Assembly: GCF_014648815.1 (NCBI RefSeq)
Contig: NZ_BMRV01000003.1
Location: 248,001-312,000 of the forward strand
Origin: Streptomyces flaveolus
GTDB taxonomy: Bacteria; Actinomycetota; Actinomycetes; Streptomycetales; Streptomycetaceae
Length of the DNA stretch: 64,000 nt
Reading direction: 5' to 3'
Below, one piece after another: positions 8,043-15,800 of this stretch. The translations under genes and the position numbers were made by a program. Below the pieces are notes generated by a model. The model saw only the letters and a list, made by a program, of their open reading frames with translations, had not been told where the DNA came from and ran no database searches. The first letter of the stretch is position 1; every line of letters starts with the position of its first letter.

Positions 8043-8849
8043 TCAGTCCTCCGTCAGGTGGGTGGTGCGCCGGTTGGTGACGATGTGCAGGTGGGACAGG
8101 ACCCAGGCGTTGAAGCGCTCGGGCTGTTCCTGGTGGGCGAGGTGACCGGCGTCCTTGACGATCACGTACGCCGTCTTGTGCAGGCCCCCGGCCAGCGCCT
8201 GGGCGGCGTCCGGTCCGGTGACCCGGTCCTGGTCGCCGCACAGCACGAGGGCCGGGGCGGTGACGCGCGCCAGGTCGGCGCGCAGGTCGGCGGTGGCCAT
8301 CGACTCGGCGGCGTGGGCGTAGCCGGGCAGCCGTACGGCGGCCGCCATGATGTCGACGACGCGGCGGACGAGGCCGGCGGGCGCGTCGGGGGAGACCAGC
8401 CGGGGCCCGCGCCGCTCGGCGAACCCCCGCGCGCCCAGCCGCTCCAGCTCGGGCACGCGGGCCCGCATCGCGGCCGCCTTCTCCGGGTCCGTGCCGGAGC
8501 CGGCGCTGGAGTCCGCGACGATCAGGGAGGTGACCAGGCGCGGGTGGCGCAGGGCGAGCCGGAGGGCGACGACCCCGCCCCAGGAGACGCCCAGGACGTG
8601 GGCCGGGCCGCCCCGCCGCCGGATGACCTCGGCGGCGGCGTCGGCGAACCCGTCCAGGTCCAGGGGCCCGTCCGGGTCGGGCGAGCGGCCGTATCCGGGG
8701 GCGTCCCAGGCGACGACACGGAACTCGTCGGACAGCGCGGCCAGTTGCGGCGCGAAGGAGGCGGACGACGAGCCGATGCCGTGCAGGCACAGGAGCAGGG
8801 GCCCGTCGGTGCCGGCCTCCTCGACATGGACCTCGGCCGGGGCGGTCAC
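8043..8849 (-). CDS. Alpha/beta-fold hydrolase
   Basis: Cytoplasmic hydrolase of 268 aa resembling meta-cleavage-product hydrolases, which split the C-C bond of the ring-opened dienone. Seen: oxyanion HG (LCLHGIGSSSASF), nucleophile elbow GVSWGG, Asp in LCGDQDRVTG, and His in DAGHLAHQEQPERFN. The GTG start at 8849 forms a GTGA overlap with the upstream dehydrogenase gene. Placement directly after an extradiol dioxygenase and a dehydrogenase supports a ring-fission product or ester substrate, but a simple esterase role is possible. Confidence 0.85.
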   Translation of the reverse strand: MTAPAEVHVEEAGTDGPLLLCLHGIGSSSASFAPQLAALSDEFRVVAWDAPGYGRSPDPDGPLDLDGFADAAAEVIRRRGGPAHVLGVSWGGVVALRLALRHPRLVTSLIVADSSAGSGTDPEKAAAMRARVPELERLGARGFAERRGPRLVSPDAPAGLVRRVVDIMAAAVRLPGYAHAAESMATADLRADLARVTAPALVLCGDQDRVTGPDAAQALAGGLHKTAYVIVKDAGHLAHQEQPERFNAWVLSHLHIVTNRRTTHLTED

Positions 8850-9655
8850 AGGATCTGCCCCGGGCGTCCGGCGATCGCGCCGAGGGAGCGCAGGACCGCG
8901 TACGGGACGACCGCGCTGGTCGCCGGGGTGTCGGCGTCGGGGGTGTGGGACGCCTCGAAGCGGTAGGCGCCGTGCGGGCCGGAGGCTTCGATGACGTGCC
9001 GGGTGCGGACTGCCGCAGGGTCGGCGACGACGCGGACCCGGACGGCGTCCAGGTCGCCGACGGCGAGGGCGACGGAGGCCGCCACGTTCGTCGACCTGGG
9101 GAACTTCACCGGCACCTCGCGCGCGGTGCCCCTCATCACCTCGACCGGCCCGGTGGCGGTACGCAGTCGGTTCAGCAACTCCGCGTCCATCCAGGGCTGT
9201 TCGAGTGTGCCCGGGAGTTTCGTGGTCGTCAGCGTGACCTCGTCCAGGGGACCGAGCGCCCGCACGGCCTGGAGGAGGTCGAGGCCGCCGACCGCGCCGC
9301 CGGTGAAGTACACCCGGCCCGGCCCGGCGCCGAGGAGCCGCTTGGCGAGGTCCTCGTCGGTGAGGGCGCCGGTGGAGGCGACCAGCAGGTCGGTGCCCGC
9401 GGTGAGCACGCGCTCGCCCCACTCGCGGACGACGCCCTGGCCGGCGGCCTCGACGATCAGGTCACAGTGGGCGATCGCCGTCTCGAAGGGCACCTGGTCG
9501 ACCGGAGCGGCCTCGCCCAGGGGGCGGTTGTCGACCACGCAGCGCAGTGCCGCTCCGGGCACCTCGCCCGCGGCGAGGGCGGTGCCGACGACCCGGCCGA
9601 TCGCGCCCCAGCCCACCAGGCCGACCTTCACGGGCTCGGTGACGGTGCCGCTCAT
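8846..9655 (-). CDS. Aspartate-dehydrogenase-like oxidoreductase (NadX family)
   Basis: NAD(P)-dependent dehydrogenase of 269 aa with the NadX/DUF108 layout. The N-terminal Rossmann motif is VGLVGWGAIG. The middle carries STGALTDEDL and the substrate-pocket motif FTGGAVGGLDLLQA. The C-terminal domain has KFPRSTNVAASVALAVGD and an ASGPHGAYRFE barrel-like stretch. Family members interconvert L-aspartate and iminosuccinate, but members in catabolic operons need not act on aspartate. It overlaps the VOC gene by ATGA and the hydrolase gene by GTGA. If it handles an imine or amine, the operon's substrate may contain nitrogen. NAD biosynthesis partners (nadA, nadC) are absent. Confidence 0.83.
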   Translation of the reverse strand: MSGTVTEPVKVGLVGWGAIGRVVGTALAAGEVPGAALRCVVDNRPLGEAAPVDQVPFETAIAHCDLIVEAAGQGVVREWGERVLTAGTDLLVASTGALTDEDLAKRLLGAGPGRVYFTGGAVGGLDLLQAVRALGPLDEVTLTTTKLPGTLEQPWMDAELLNRLRTATGPVEVMRGTAREVPVKFPRSTNVAASVALAVGDLDAVRVRVVADPAAVRTRHVIEASGPHGAYRFEASHTPDADTPATSAVVPYAVLRSLGAIAGRPGQIL

Positions 9656-10617
9656 GCGGAGGCTCCTTCGGGGACGGAGGGTTCGGCGTCGACCGGAGGC
9701 AGGACGGGGCTGCCGTCCGGGGTGCCGGCCATGTGGGCGCGGATCAGCCGGGAGGGCGGGCCCGCGGTGCCCCACAGGTCGGACAGCTCCGGGACACGCC
9801 GCCACACCTTGCAGATCCAGCGGTCCTCGACGACCTGCGCGACCTCGGAGGTGTACTCGCAGACCAGGCCGGCCGGGTCGGTGAAGTAGGAGAAGGTGTT
9901 GTTGCCCGGGCCGTGCCTCCCGGGCCCCCACTGGGGCACGACGCCGTGGTGGCGCAGCCGCCCGATGCCCCGCATGAAGTGGTCGACGGAGCTCATCTCG
10001 TAGGCGACGTGGTTGAGGGAGACCCAGGGCGCCTGGTTGAAGGCCACGCAATGGTGGTCGCTGTTGCAGCGCAGGAACGCCATCTGGTGCTCGGACCAGT
10101 CCGAGACGCGCATGCCCAGGACCTCGCGGTAGAAGGCGACGGAGGCGTCGATGTCGGTGGTGTTGAGCACGACGTGCGTCACGCCGACGGGCACGGCGCC
10201 GTCCTGCCCGCGGGGCGGGACGGCCCAGGTGTCGGCGGACAGTTCGATCAGCCGGCCCTCGTGGTCGTGGAAGCGCAGTCCGTATCCGCCACCGACCTGG
10301 TCCAGCGGACCGGGCCCGGCGGCCGGGCGGATGCCGCGGCGTTCCAGGCGCCGCGCGGCCTCGTCGATCTCCGCCGGGGTGGCCACGGCGAACGCGAGCC
10401 TGCCGAGGCCGGTCCGCTCGGACCGGGTGAGCTGCAGGGCGTGGTGTTCCGGGCCGGTGCCGCGCAGCCAGCTCGTGCTGTGCCCGGCCTCGACGACCTC
10501 CAGCCCCCACGCCTCCTCGTAGAAGTCGGTGGCGGTGGTGAAGTCGCGGGTGAGCAGTTCGACGGAGCGCAGGGCGCGCAGCCGGGCGATGGGGGGTTCG
10601 TGCGGGTCAGGGGACAT
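9652..10617 (-). CDS. Two-domain VOC extradiol-type dioxygenase
   Basis: Fe(II)-dependent ring-cleavage dioxygenase candidate, 321 aa, with two vicinal-oxygen-chelate domains as in type I extradiol enzymes (BphC, catechol 2,3-dioxygenase). The catalytic C-terminal domain shows the three expected ligands: His in GVTHVVLNTTD, His in SLNHVAYEMSS, and Glu in LVCEYTSE. Further conserved residues are in GPGNNTFSYFTDPAG. The N-terminal domain begins LRALRSVELLTRD. It should cleave a catechol-like product generated by the Rieske system. GGAG lies ten bases before the ATG. The gene is second in the operon, 17 bp after the aldehyde dehydrogenase. Confidence 0.88.
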   Translation of the reverse strand: MSPDPHEPPIARLRALRSVELLTRDFTTATDFYEEAWGLEVVEAGHSTSWLRGTGPEHHALQLTRSERTGLGRLAFAVATPAEIDEAARRLERRGIRPAAGPGPLDQVGGGYGLRFHDHEGRLIELSADTWAVPPRGQDGAVPVGVTHVVLNTTDIDASVAFYREVLGMRVSDWSEHQMAFLRCNSDHHCVAFNQAPWVSLNHVAYEMSSVDHFMRGIGRLRHHGVVPQWGPGRHGPGNNTFSYFTDPAGLVCEYTSEVAQVVEDRWICKVWRRVPELSDLWGTAGPPSRLIRAHMAGTPDGSPVLPPVDAEPSVPEGASA

Positions 10618-10634
10618 GTTCTTCTCCGGGAGTG

Positions 10635-12122
10635 TCAGCCGGCCCAGGGCAGGGGAGCTGTGGCGGTTCCCCAGTACAGGGATTTCTGGCGCTGGTAGGC
10701 GCGGATGCCGTCACGGCCCTTCTCACGGCCGAGGCCGCTCGCCTTCATGCCGCCGAAGGGGGTGGCGATGCTGAACTGCTTGTACGTGTTGATCCAGACG
10801 GTGCCCGCGTCGATGTGGCGGGCGATCCGCCAGGCTGCGCGGTGGTCGCGGGTCCAGATACCGCAGGCGAGGCCGTAGACGGAGTCGTTGGCCTGGCGGA
10901 CCAGGTCCTCCTCGTCGTCGAAGGGCAGCGCGACCAGGACCGGGCCGAAGATCTCCTCCTGGCAGGTGCGCGCGTCGCCCGGCAGCCCGTCGAGCACGGT
11001 CGGCAGGTAGTAGGCCCCGTCCGCGTACGCGGGGCCGTCCGGCGCGTCACCGCCGCACAGCACCCGGGCGCCCTCCTGGCGGGCGAGGTCCACGTAGCCG
11101 GCGACGCGGTCGCGGTGCGTGGGGTGGACGAGCGGGGCGACCTGGGTGTCCGGGTCCGTGCCGGGGCCGACGCGCAGTTTCCGTACCCGGGCGACGAGTT
11201 CGCCGACGAAGTCGTCGTACAGCGGACGCGCCACGAACAGCCGGGACCCGGCGACGCAGGACTGGCCGCTGGAGGAGAAGACGCCGAACATCACGCCGGC
11301 CAGGGCCTGTTCGACGTCCGCGTCGGCCAGCACGACGGTCGGTGACTTGCCGCCGAGCTCCAGCGACACGGGCATCAGCTTCTCGGCGGCCGCCCGGGCG
11401 AGGGACCGGCCGGTGGTGGTGCCGCCCGTGAAGGCGACCTTGCCCACGTGCGGGTCCCGCACGATCGCGTCGCCGACCACCCGGCCGGGTCCGGGCAGCA
11501 CCGACAGCAGGGCCGGGGGGAGGTCGCTCTCCTCCAGCGCCGCCGCGACGATCCGTCCCAGGGCCAGCGACACGAGCGGGGTCCACTCGGCCGGCTTCAG
11601 CAGCACCGCGTTGCCCGCGGCCAGCGCCGGGGCGAGCTTCTGGGCATCGCTGGCGACCGGGGAGTTCCAGGGATTGATCGCGCCGACCACCCCGATCGGC
11701 TCGTGCACGCTCATCGTCACGTACGCGCCGCGGGAAGGGGTGAGCGCGTCCTCGGCGGTCTCCAGGGCGGCGGCCGTGTACCGGAAGGTGGCCGCGGCGC
11801 TCGCCACCAGCGCGCGGGTCTCGGTCAGTGCCTTGCCGGTGTCCGCGGTCTGGAGGGCGGCCAGGTGCTCGGAGTCCTCCTCGATCAGGGCGGCGACGCG
11901 GTGCAGCAGACGGGCCCGCCGGTGGGGCAGCAGATCGCGCCAGCGGGGGTCGGCGGCGGCCAGCGCCCCGGCCCGTGCCGCTTCGGCGACCTCCTCGGCG
12001 GTCACGGCGTGCACCGTGGCGAGGGGGAGGCCCGTGGCCGGGTCGGACGTCTGCGTCGCGGCACCCGAGCCGCGCCGCCACCGGCCCGCAACGAGCGCTT
12101 CGTCCGGGGGAGTTCGGAGCAT
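10635..12122 (-). CDS. Aldehyde dehydrogenase, first gene of catabolic operon
   Basis: NAD(P)-dependent aldehyde dehydrogenase, 495 aa. Visible are AINPWNSPV (cofactor/oxyanion Asn), FTGGTTTGRSLAR, LELGGKSP with the general-base Glu, and FSSSGQSCVAGSR with the catalytic Cys. It ends with FGGMKASGLGREKG, as usual for the family. The frame opens at 12170, but AGGAGG lies seven bases before the ATG at 12122, which is chosen. It may oxidise a semialdehyde from ring cleavage or the aldehyde made by the ThDP enzyme. It is transcribed from the divergent promoter shared with the MFS importer. Confidence 0.92.
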   Translation of the reverse strand: MLRTPPDEALVAGRWRRGSGAATQTSDPATGLPLATVHAVTAEEVAEAARAGALAAADPRWRDLLPHRRARLLHRVAALIEEDSEHLAALQTADTGKALTETRALVASAAATFRYTAAALETAEDALTPSRGAYVTMSVHEPIGVVGAINPWNSPVASDAQKLAPALAAGNAVLLKPAEWTPLVSLALGRIVAAALEESDLPPALLSVLPGPGRVVGDAIVRDPHVGKVAFTGGTTTGRSLARAAAEKLMPVSLELGGKSPTVVLADADVEQALAGVMFGVFSSSGQSCVAGSRLFVARPLYDDFVGELVARVRKLRVGPGTDPDTQVAPLVHPTHRDRVAGYVDLARQEGARVLCGGDAPDGPAYADGAYYLPTVLDGLPGDARTCQEEIFGPVLVALPFDDEEDLVRQANDSVYGLACGIWTRDHRAAWRIARHIDAGTVWINTYKQFSIATPFGGMKASGLGREKGRDGIRAYQRQKSLYWGTATAPLPWAG

Positions 12123-12165
12123 ACCGGGGCCTCCTGCACGAGGGTCAAGGGGAGCTGTCTGAGCG

Positions 12166-12318
12166 AGCACTTGGGTAAGTGCTAGAAATCTAAGGGCTTA
12201 AATATCTCGGCCGCAAGAGGTGTCGCGGAACAGATCGCTCGTTAATTCGCTGCTTCAGGCCTTGACGCGGTCCCGCTCGCCAGGGATACAACTTAAGCGC
12301 TTAGAAGCTTGGCGCTTA
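12166..12318. promoter_or_regulatory. Divergent promoter with repeated TCTNAGNNCTTAA operators
   Basis: The 286-bp gap between the ALDH operon and the MFS gene holds several related elements. There is a perfect inverted repeat AGCACTT-N4-AAGTGCT (12166-12183). TCTAAGGGCTTAA lies at 12189-12201 on the plus strand, and TCTAAGCGCTTAA at 12293-12305 on the minus strand, containing the 10-bp palindrome TAAGCGCTTA. A further CGCTTA half-site is at 12312-12317. The two main sites sit near the ALDH and MFS ends respectively. The plus-strand site extends to match the marR-promoter site, so a MarR-type repressor binding here is the likely control. Confidence 0.65.
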
Positions 12319-12408
12319 CCTGACGTTCCGTCGGCCGCTGCCCCGCACTTCTGCGCCGCTGCTCCCGCGCCTGCCGTCCCCTGCCCCTGCGACCAGCGGA
12401 GTCCACGC

Positions 12409-13797
12409 ATGACGACCGAAGCAGTACCCGACAGCACGCTCCGAGCCTCCATAGCCGCCCGCTTCGAGCGGCTCCCCCTGTGCCGCTGGCACGTCACCGT
12501 GCGGCTCGTGGTCGGTGCCGTCACCTTCTTCGAGGCGTTCGACCAGCTCCTGATCGCCTACGCCCTGCCCGAGCTGCGCGGCGAGTGGCACCTGTCCACC
12601 TCCGCCGCCACGCTGCTGCTCACCGTCGGCTCGATCGGCATGCTGGTCGGCGCCCTGCTCTCGGGACGCATCGCCGACCGGATCGGCCGCGTCCGGGTGA
12701 TCGCCCTGTGCGTGGCCCTGTCCAGCGTCGCCAACCTGGCGCTCGCCTTCGCCCCCTCGCCGGAGGCGTTCATGGCGCTGCGGTTCGTGCAGGGCCTGGC
12801 GATCGGCGGGGAGGTGCCGGTCGCCGCCACCTTCATCGCCGAGATCACCCGCAGCCACAAACGCGGCCGCTTCGTCCTCCTGTACGAGCTGGTCTTCCCG
12901 GCCGGCCTGACCGTGGGCGCCCTGGCGGCGGCCTGGCTGGTGCCGGTCCTCGGCTGGCGGTGGATGTACGGGCTCGCGGCGCTGCCCGGAGTCCTCGCCT
13001 ACGTGGTGCACCGCGTGGTGCCCGAATCCCCGCGCTGGCTCGCCGACCGCGGCAGGACCGAGGAGGCCGCCGCGGTCATGACGCGGATCGAGACGGCCGT
13101 GGAGCGGGCGACTGGCGCCCCGCTGCCTCCCATCGCCTCGCCGCCGCCCGTCGCCGGTGCCGCCGGCAAGGCGGGTTCCGCCGGCGGACTGCGCGGCCTG
13201 TTCACCGGCCGCTACCGGCGCCGCACCCTGGTCGTCGGCGTCCTGTGGTTCACCGGGTACTTCGTCAACTACGGCATCACGTCCTGGCTGCCGACCATCT
13301 ACCAGAACCGCTACGACCTCGCCCTGTCCGACGCCCTGCTGTACTCCACGGTCACGTCCTGCGCGGGACTGCTGGGCTGCCTCCTGGCGGCCCTCACCGT
13401 CGACCGGGCCGGCCGCCGCCGGGTGATCACCGGCTGTCTGGGCGGCTCGGCCGCGGTCCTGCTCGTCCTCGCCTGGCTCGGCGCGGACACCGCGGTGCAG
13501 GTCCTGGTGTGGACGTCGTTGGCCGCCGTGTTCTTCTTCGGCTCCAACATCTGCCTCTACCTCTACACGCCGGAACTCTTCCCGACCCGCATGCGGGCCC
13601 TGGGGAGCAGCGTGGGCGGGGCGCTCAACCGCCTCGGCGTGATCCTCGGCCCGATCGTCGTCGGTGCGGTCTACGCCGGCGGGAGCATCGGCACGGTCTT
13701 CCTGACCCTGGCCGCCGTGTCCCTGACGGGCGCGGTCGTCGCGGGCGCCTGCGCGGAGGAGACGGCCGGGCGGCGACTGGAGGACGTGTCGCCGTAG
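12409..13797 (+). CDS. MFS transporter, aromatic acid:H+ symporter type
   Basis: Twelve-helix major facilitator, 462 aa, placed by pattern in the AAHS/sugar-porter branch (PcaK/BenK-like): FFEAFDQLLIAYALP in helix 1, GRIADRIGRVR between helices 2 and 3, and ESPRWLADRGR before the central loop. Another conserved stretch is YLYTPELFPTRMRALG in the second half. It probably imports the aromatic substrate of the divergent operon. The ATG at 12409 is chosen because the conserved family start (TTEAVPDSTL...) begins there; upstream codons back to 12220 run through the operator region. It is convergent with the VOC gene (15 bp). Confidence 0.9.
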   Translation: MTTEAVPDSTLRASIAARFERLPLCRWHVTVRLVVGAVTFFEAFDQLLIAYALPELRGEWHLSTSAATLLLTVGSIGMLVGALLSGRIADRIGRVRVIALCVALSSVANLALAFAPSPEAFMALRFVQGLAIGGEVPVAATFIAEITRSHKRGRFVLLYELVFPAGLTVGALAAAWLVPVLGWRWMYGLAALPGVLAYVVHRVVPESPRWLADRGRTEEAAAVMTRIETAVERATGAPLPPIASPPPVAGAAGKAGSAGGLRGLFTGRYRRRTLVVGVLWFTGYFVNYGITSWLPTIYQNRYDLALSDALLYSTVTSCAGLLGCLLAALTVDRAGRRRVITGCLGGSAAVLLVLAWLGADTAVQVLVWTSLAAVFFFGSNICLYLYTPELFPTRMRALGSSVGGALNRLGVILGPIVVGAVYAGGSIGTVFLTLAAVSLTGAVVAGACAEETAGRRLEDVSP

Positions 13798-13812
13798 CGA
13801 GGTGCCCCGGGC

Positions 13813-14238
13813 TCAGGCGACCGGCTCGCCGATGCCGAGCAGGTTCCCCTCACTGTCACGGAACCAGGCGCCCCGCTCGCCCCGGGCGCCCTTGCTCGGG
13901 TAGTTCCCCTCGACCTCGGCGATCCCGTCCCGGGTCCGGAACCCGGGTGCGTCGACCTCCTCGAACACCACGCCGCGCTGCCGGAGTTCCGACACGACGG
14001 TCTCGATGTCGTCGACCTCGAAGGCCATCTGGGTGAACGTGCCGGGCGAGGAGCCCGTCGAGCGGAACAGCACGAAATCCGCGCCCGCGCACCGGTACAG
14101 CAACCCACCGGGCCGCTCGTCGACGGGCCGCAGTCCGAGCCGCTCGGCATAGAAACGCCGCGCCCGGTCCAGGTCCTGCGCGGGAAGCCTGGTCGCCACG
14201 CGGGCCCGGGCCAGAGGTTTCCTGTCGTCCGTGTCCAT
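13813..14238 (-). CDS. Single-domain VOC (glyoxalase/bleomycin-resistance) protein
   Basis: Small VOC-fold protein, 141 aa. It opens with ARVATRLPAQDLDRARRFYAERLGL, the standard beta-alpha-beta start of the family. MAFEVDDIETVVSELRQRGV marks the second half, and it ends GAWFRDSEGNLLGIGEP. Function cannot be assigned: members include glyoxalase-like enzymes, antibiotic-binding proteins and uncharacterised lyases. It is not in the catabolic operon; it is convergent to the MFS gene and separated from the next minus-strand gene by 102 bp with no recognisable element. Confidence 0.8.
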   Translation of the reverse strand: MDTDDRKPLARARVATRLPAQDLDRARRFYAERLGLRPVDERPGGLLYRCAGADFVLFRSTGSSPGTFTQMAFEVDDIETVVSELRQRGVVFEEVDAPGFRTRDGIAEVEGNYPSKGARGERGAWFRDSEGNLLGIGEPVA

Positions 14239-14340
14239 GGTCCCACTGTGCCGTGAGGGAACGCCGCGGGGCGGGAGGCGGCCCCGTGCGGTCGGCGGCG
14301 CCGTCGGCGAGGACGGTGGCCCTGGACGGTTCGGCAGGTG

Positions 14341-15327
14341 TCAGTCCGCCTGGACCAGGAACCGCTGATCGGCCTCGCCGGTGCAGCGTTCCTCGACCGC
14401 CTCCGCGCCCTCGGTGGTGAGGTCGTCGGCGATGCCGATGCACCGGCTGCCCGTGACCGGACGGATCCGGACACCCTCGGCGTCTTCGGCGGGGTCGGCC
14501 TCCAGGCGGAAGAGGGTCGAGTGGGTGCAGTCGTTCCGGGGTTCGAGCATGCCCTTCACCGGACCGGAACTCATCACCGTCAGGCACCCCTTCCCTTCCT
14601 CCGGATGGTGCCACTGGATGCGGTAAAGACCCTCGCCGACCGGCTCGAGATACGTGCGCGGCACAGTGCTCCGCGCACAGGGGAGCTGGACGGCGAGGGC
14701 GCTGGCGTAGGCCCCCTTCCGGTCCCGTCCGTCGGTGAGGCAGAGGTCGGGCGTGCGGGCGGGCCGGACGGTGACCCAGCCGTCGGTGGCGGTCGCAGCG
14801 GTGTCCGACCCGTCGGAGCCGTGGGGGAGCAGCCCCCAGGCGGCCACGGCGAGCAGCGGGAGCGTGAGCGCGGCGACGAGCGCGGCCGTGCGACCCCTGC
14901 TCCGGCGAGGCCGCGGAGCCGTGGGTTCCGCGGCCTGCGGTGGGGCCTCGTCGGTGTCGGTGCCGGTGTCGGTGCTGTTGCTGTCGCCGTTGCCGGCGTC
15001 CGGCCCGGGGCCCGGCGCGGTCGCGGGGCCGGTGACGACGCCGGCGGCGATCCGGTCCCTCGCGTCCAGCCACGCGCCGACCCGCCGGCCGTCCCCGCAG
15101 GCGCGGACGAACGCGGCCAGCAGATCGGGCCGCGGCAGGTTCGTCCGTCTGAGGATGTCGGCCAGCGTGCTGCGCGCCAGCACGTCGCCGTTCCGGGCGG
15201 CCTGCTCCTCCAGTTCGCGAAACGTCCGTCCGGAAAGCGCCTTGAGCCGCCGCATCGACGCGACGAACTCCGCGGCGTCCTTCGCTTCGTGCGGCGACAA
15301 CTCCCCCAGGTTCCCCATGAAGGTCAT
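14341..15327 (-). CDS. XRE-like HTH membrane protein with C-terminal lectin-like domain
   Basis: 328 aa. Residues about 15-80 form a helix-turn-helix-like N-terminus of a type common in Streptomyces (FVASMRRLKALSGRTFRELE, RSTLADILRRTNLPR). Then come a Pro/Thr/Asp-rich linker, one transmembrane helix (about 147-167), and an exported C-terminal half. That half holds Cys pairs and repeats such as CLTDGRD, GKGCLTVMS and RCIGIADD, and ends ADQRFLVQAD, reminiscent of a ricin-type beta-trefoil. A one-pass cytoplasmic-HTH/extracellular-sensor protein is the simplest reading, with unknown ligand. The start is uncertain: ATG at 15327 or 15318, neither with a strong ribosome site. Confidence 0.72.
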   Translation of the reverse strand: MTFMGNLGELSPHEAKDAAEFVASMRRLKALSGRTFRELEEQAARNGDVLARSTLADILRRTNLPRPDLLAAFVRACGDGRRVGAWLDARDRIAAGVVTGPATAPGPGPDAGNGDSNSTDTGTDTDEAPPQAAEPTAPRPRRSRGRTAALVAALTLPLLAVAAWGLLPHGSDGSDTAATATDGWVTVRPARTPDLCLTDGRDRKGAYASALAVQLPCARSTVPRTYLEPVGEGLYRIQWHHPEEGKGCLTVMSSGPVKGMLEPRNDCTHSTLFRLEADPAEDAEGVRIRPVTGSRCIGIADDLTTEGAEAVEERCTGEADQRFLVQAD

Positions 15328-15551
15328 CTTGCTGTGACGGCGGCAGGAGGGGCAATGGTCTGTTCGGCCACGCAGGGCTGTCCGGGACGTGATGCGGACA
15401 TGCCCCTGACCAGCCCGGACAGTTCTCCCCTGTCCGGGACAGCCGTCGGCCGTTGCCCCGGCCGGCGGGCGGACGGCAGTCTTTGTGACGCCCGGGGCCC
15501 GTGGGAGCGGGCCGTACCGGCCGCCGACCGCATGAACAGGGGGATGGGGGG

Positions 15552-15585
15552 CGCTGGTGGGGCGGACGAGTCCGCCCCACCAGCG
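15552..15585. terminator. Strong GC hairpin in 473-bp gap
   Basis: Perfect 15-bp inverted repeat with a CGAG tetraloop (arms 15552-15566 and 15571-15585), in the gap 15328-15800. It probably terminates transcription from the minus-strand Pro-rich gene. Apart from this hairpin and a doubtful 29-codon frame, I see nothing else in the gap. Confidence 0.55.
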
Positions 15586-15691
15586 GGCGCACGCCGGCCG
15601 GCCGTCATGCCGACGAGTTCTGGCCCGACCCGGGTTGACGTCCACCTCGGAGGCGCAGGTGCAGGGTGAGTGGACCGGGAGGGTGGCCGCG

Positions 15692-15781
15692 ATGCCGTCC
15701 GGCGGCCGGATCGGGCCGTACACCGTGGACTTCCCGCGGGACGAGGCGCGGGAACTGGCCGAGGAACTCGGCGGTCGATGA
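15692..15781 (+). CDS. Doubtful 29-aa ORF or gene remnant
   Basis: ATG at 15692 with GGAGGG eight bases upstream gives MPSGGRIGPYTVDFPRDEAR and a short ELAEELGG-type tail. Its composition looks more like genuine coding sequence than its surroundings, so it may be a small peptide gene or the remnant of a longer one. No family is recognised. Confidence 0.22.
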   Translation: MPSGGRIGPYTVDFPRDEARELAEELGGR

Positions 15782-15800
15782 CCCCGCTCGCCTGCCCGCC

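Noticed and set aside
2108..12122. Antibiotic biosynthetic gene cluster
   Set aside because: No synthase, NRPS, PKS or tailoring logic; the enzymes and divergent importer fit catabolism.
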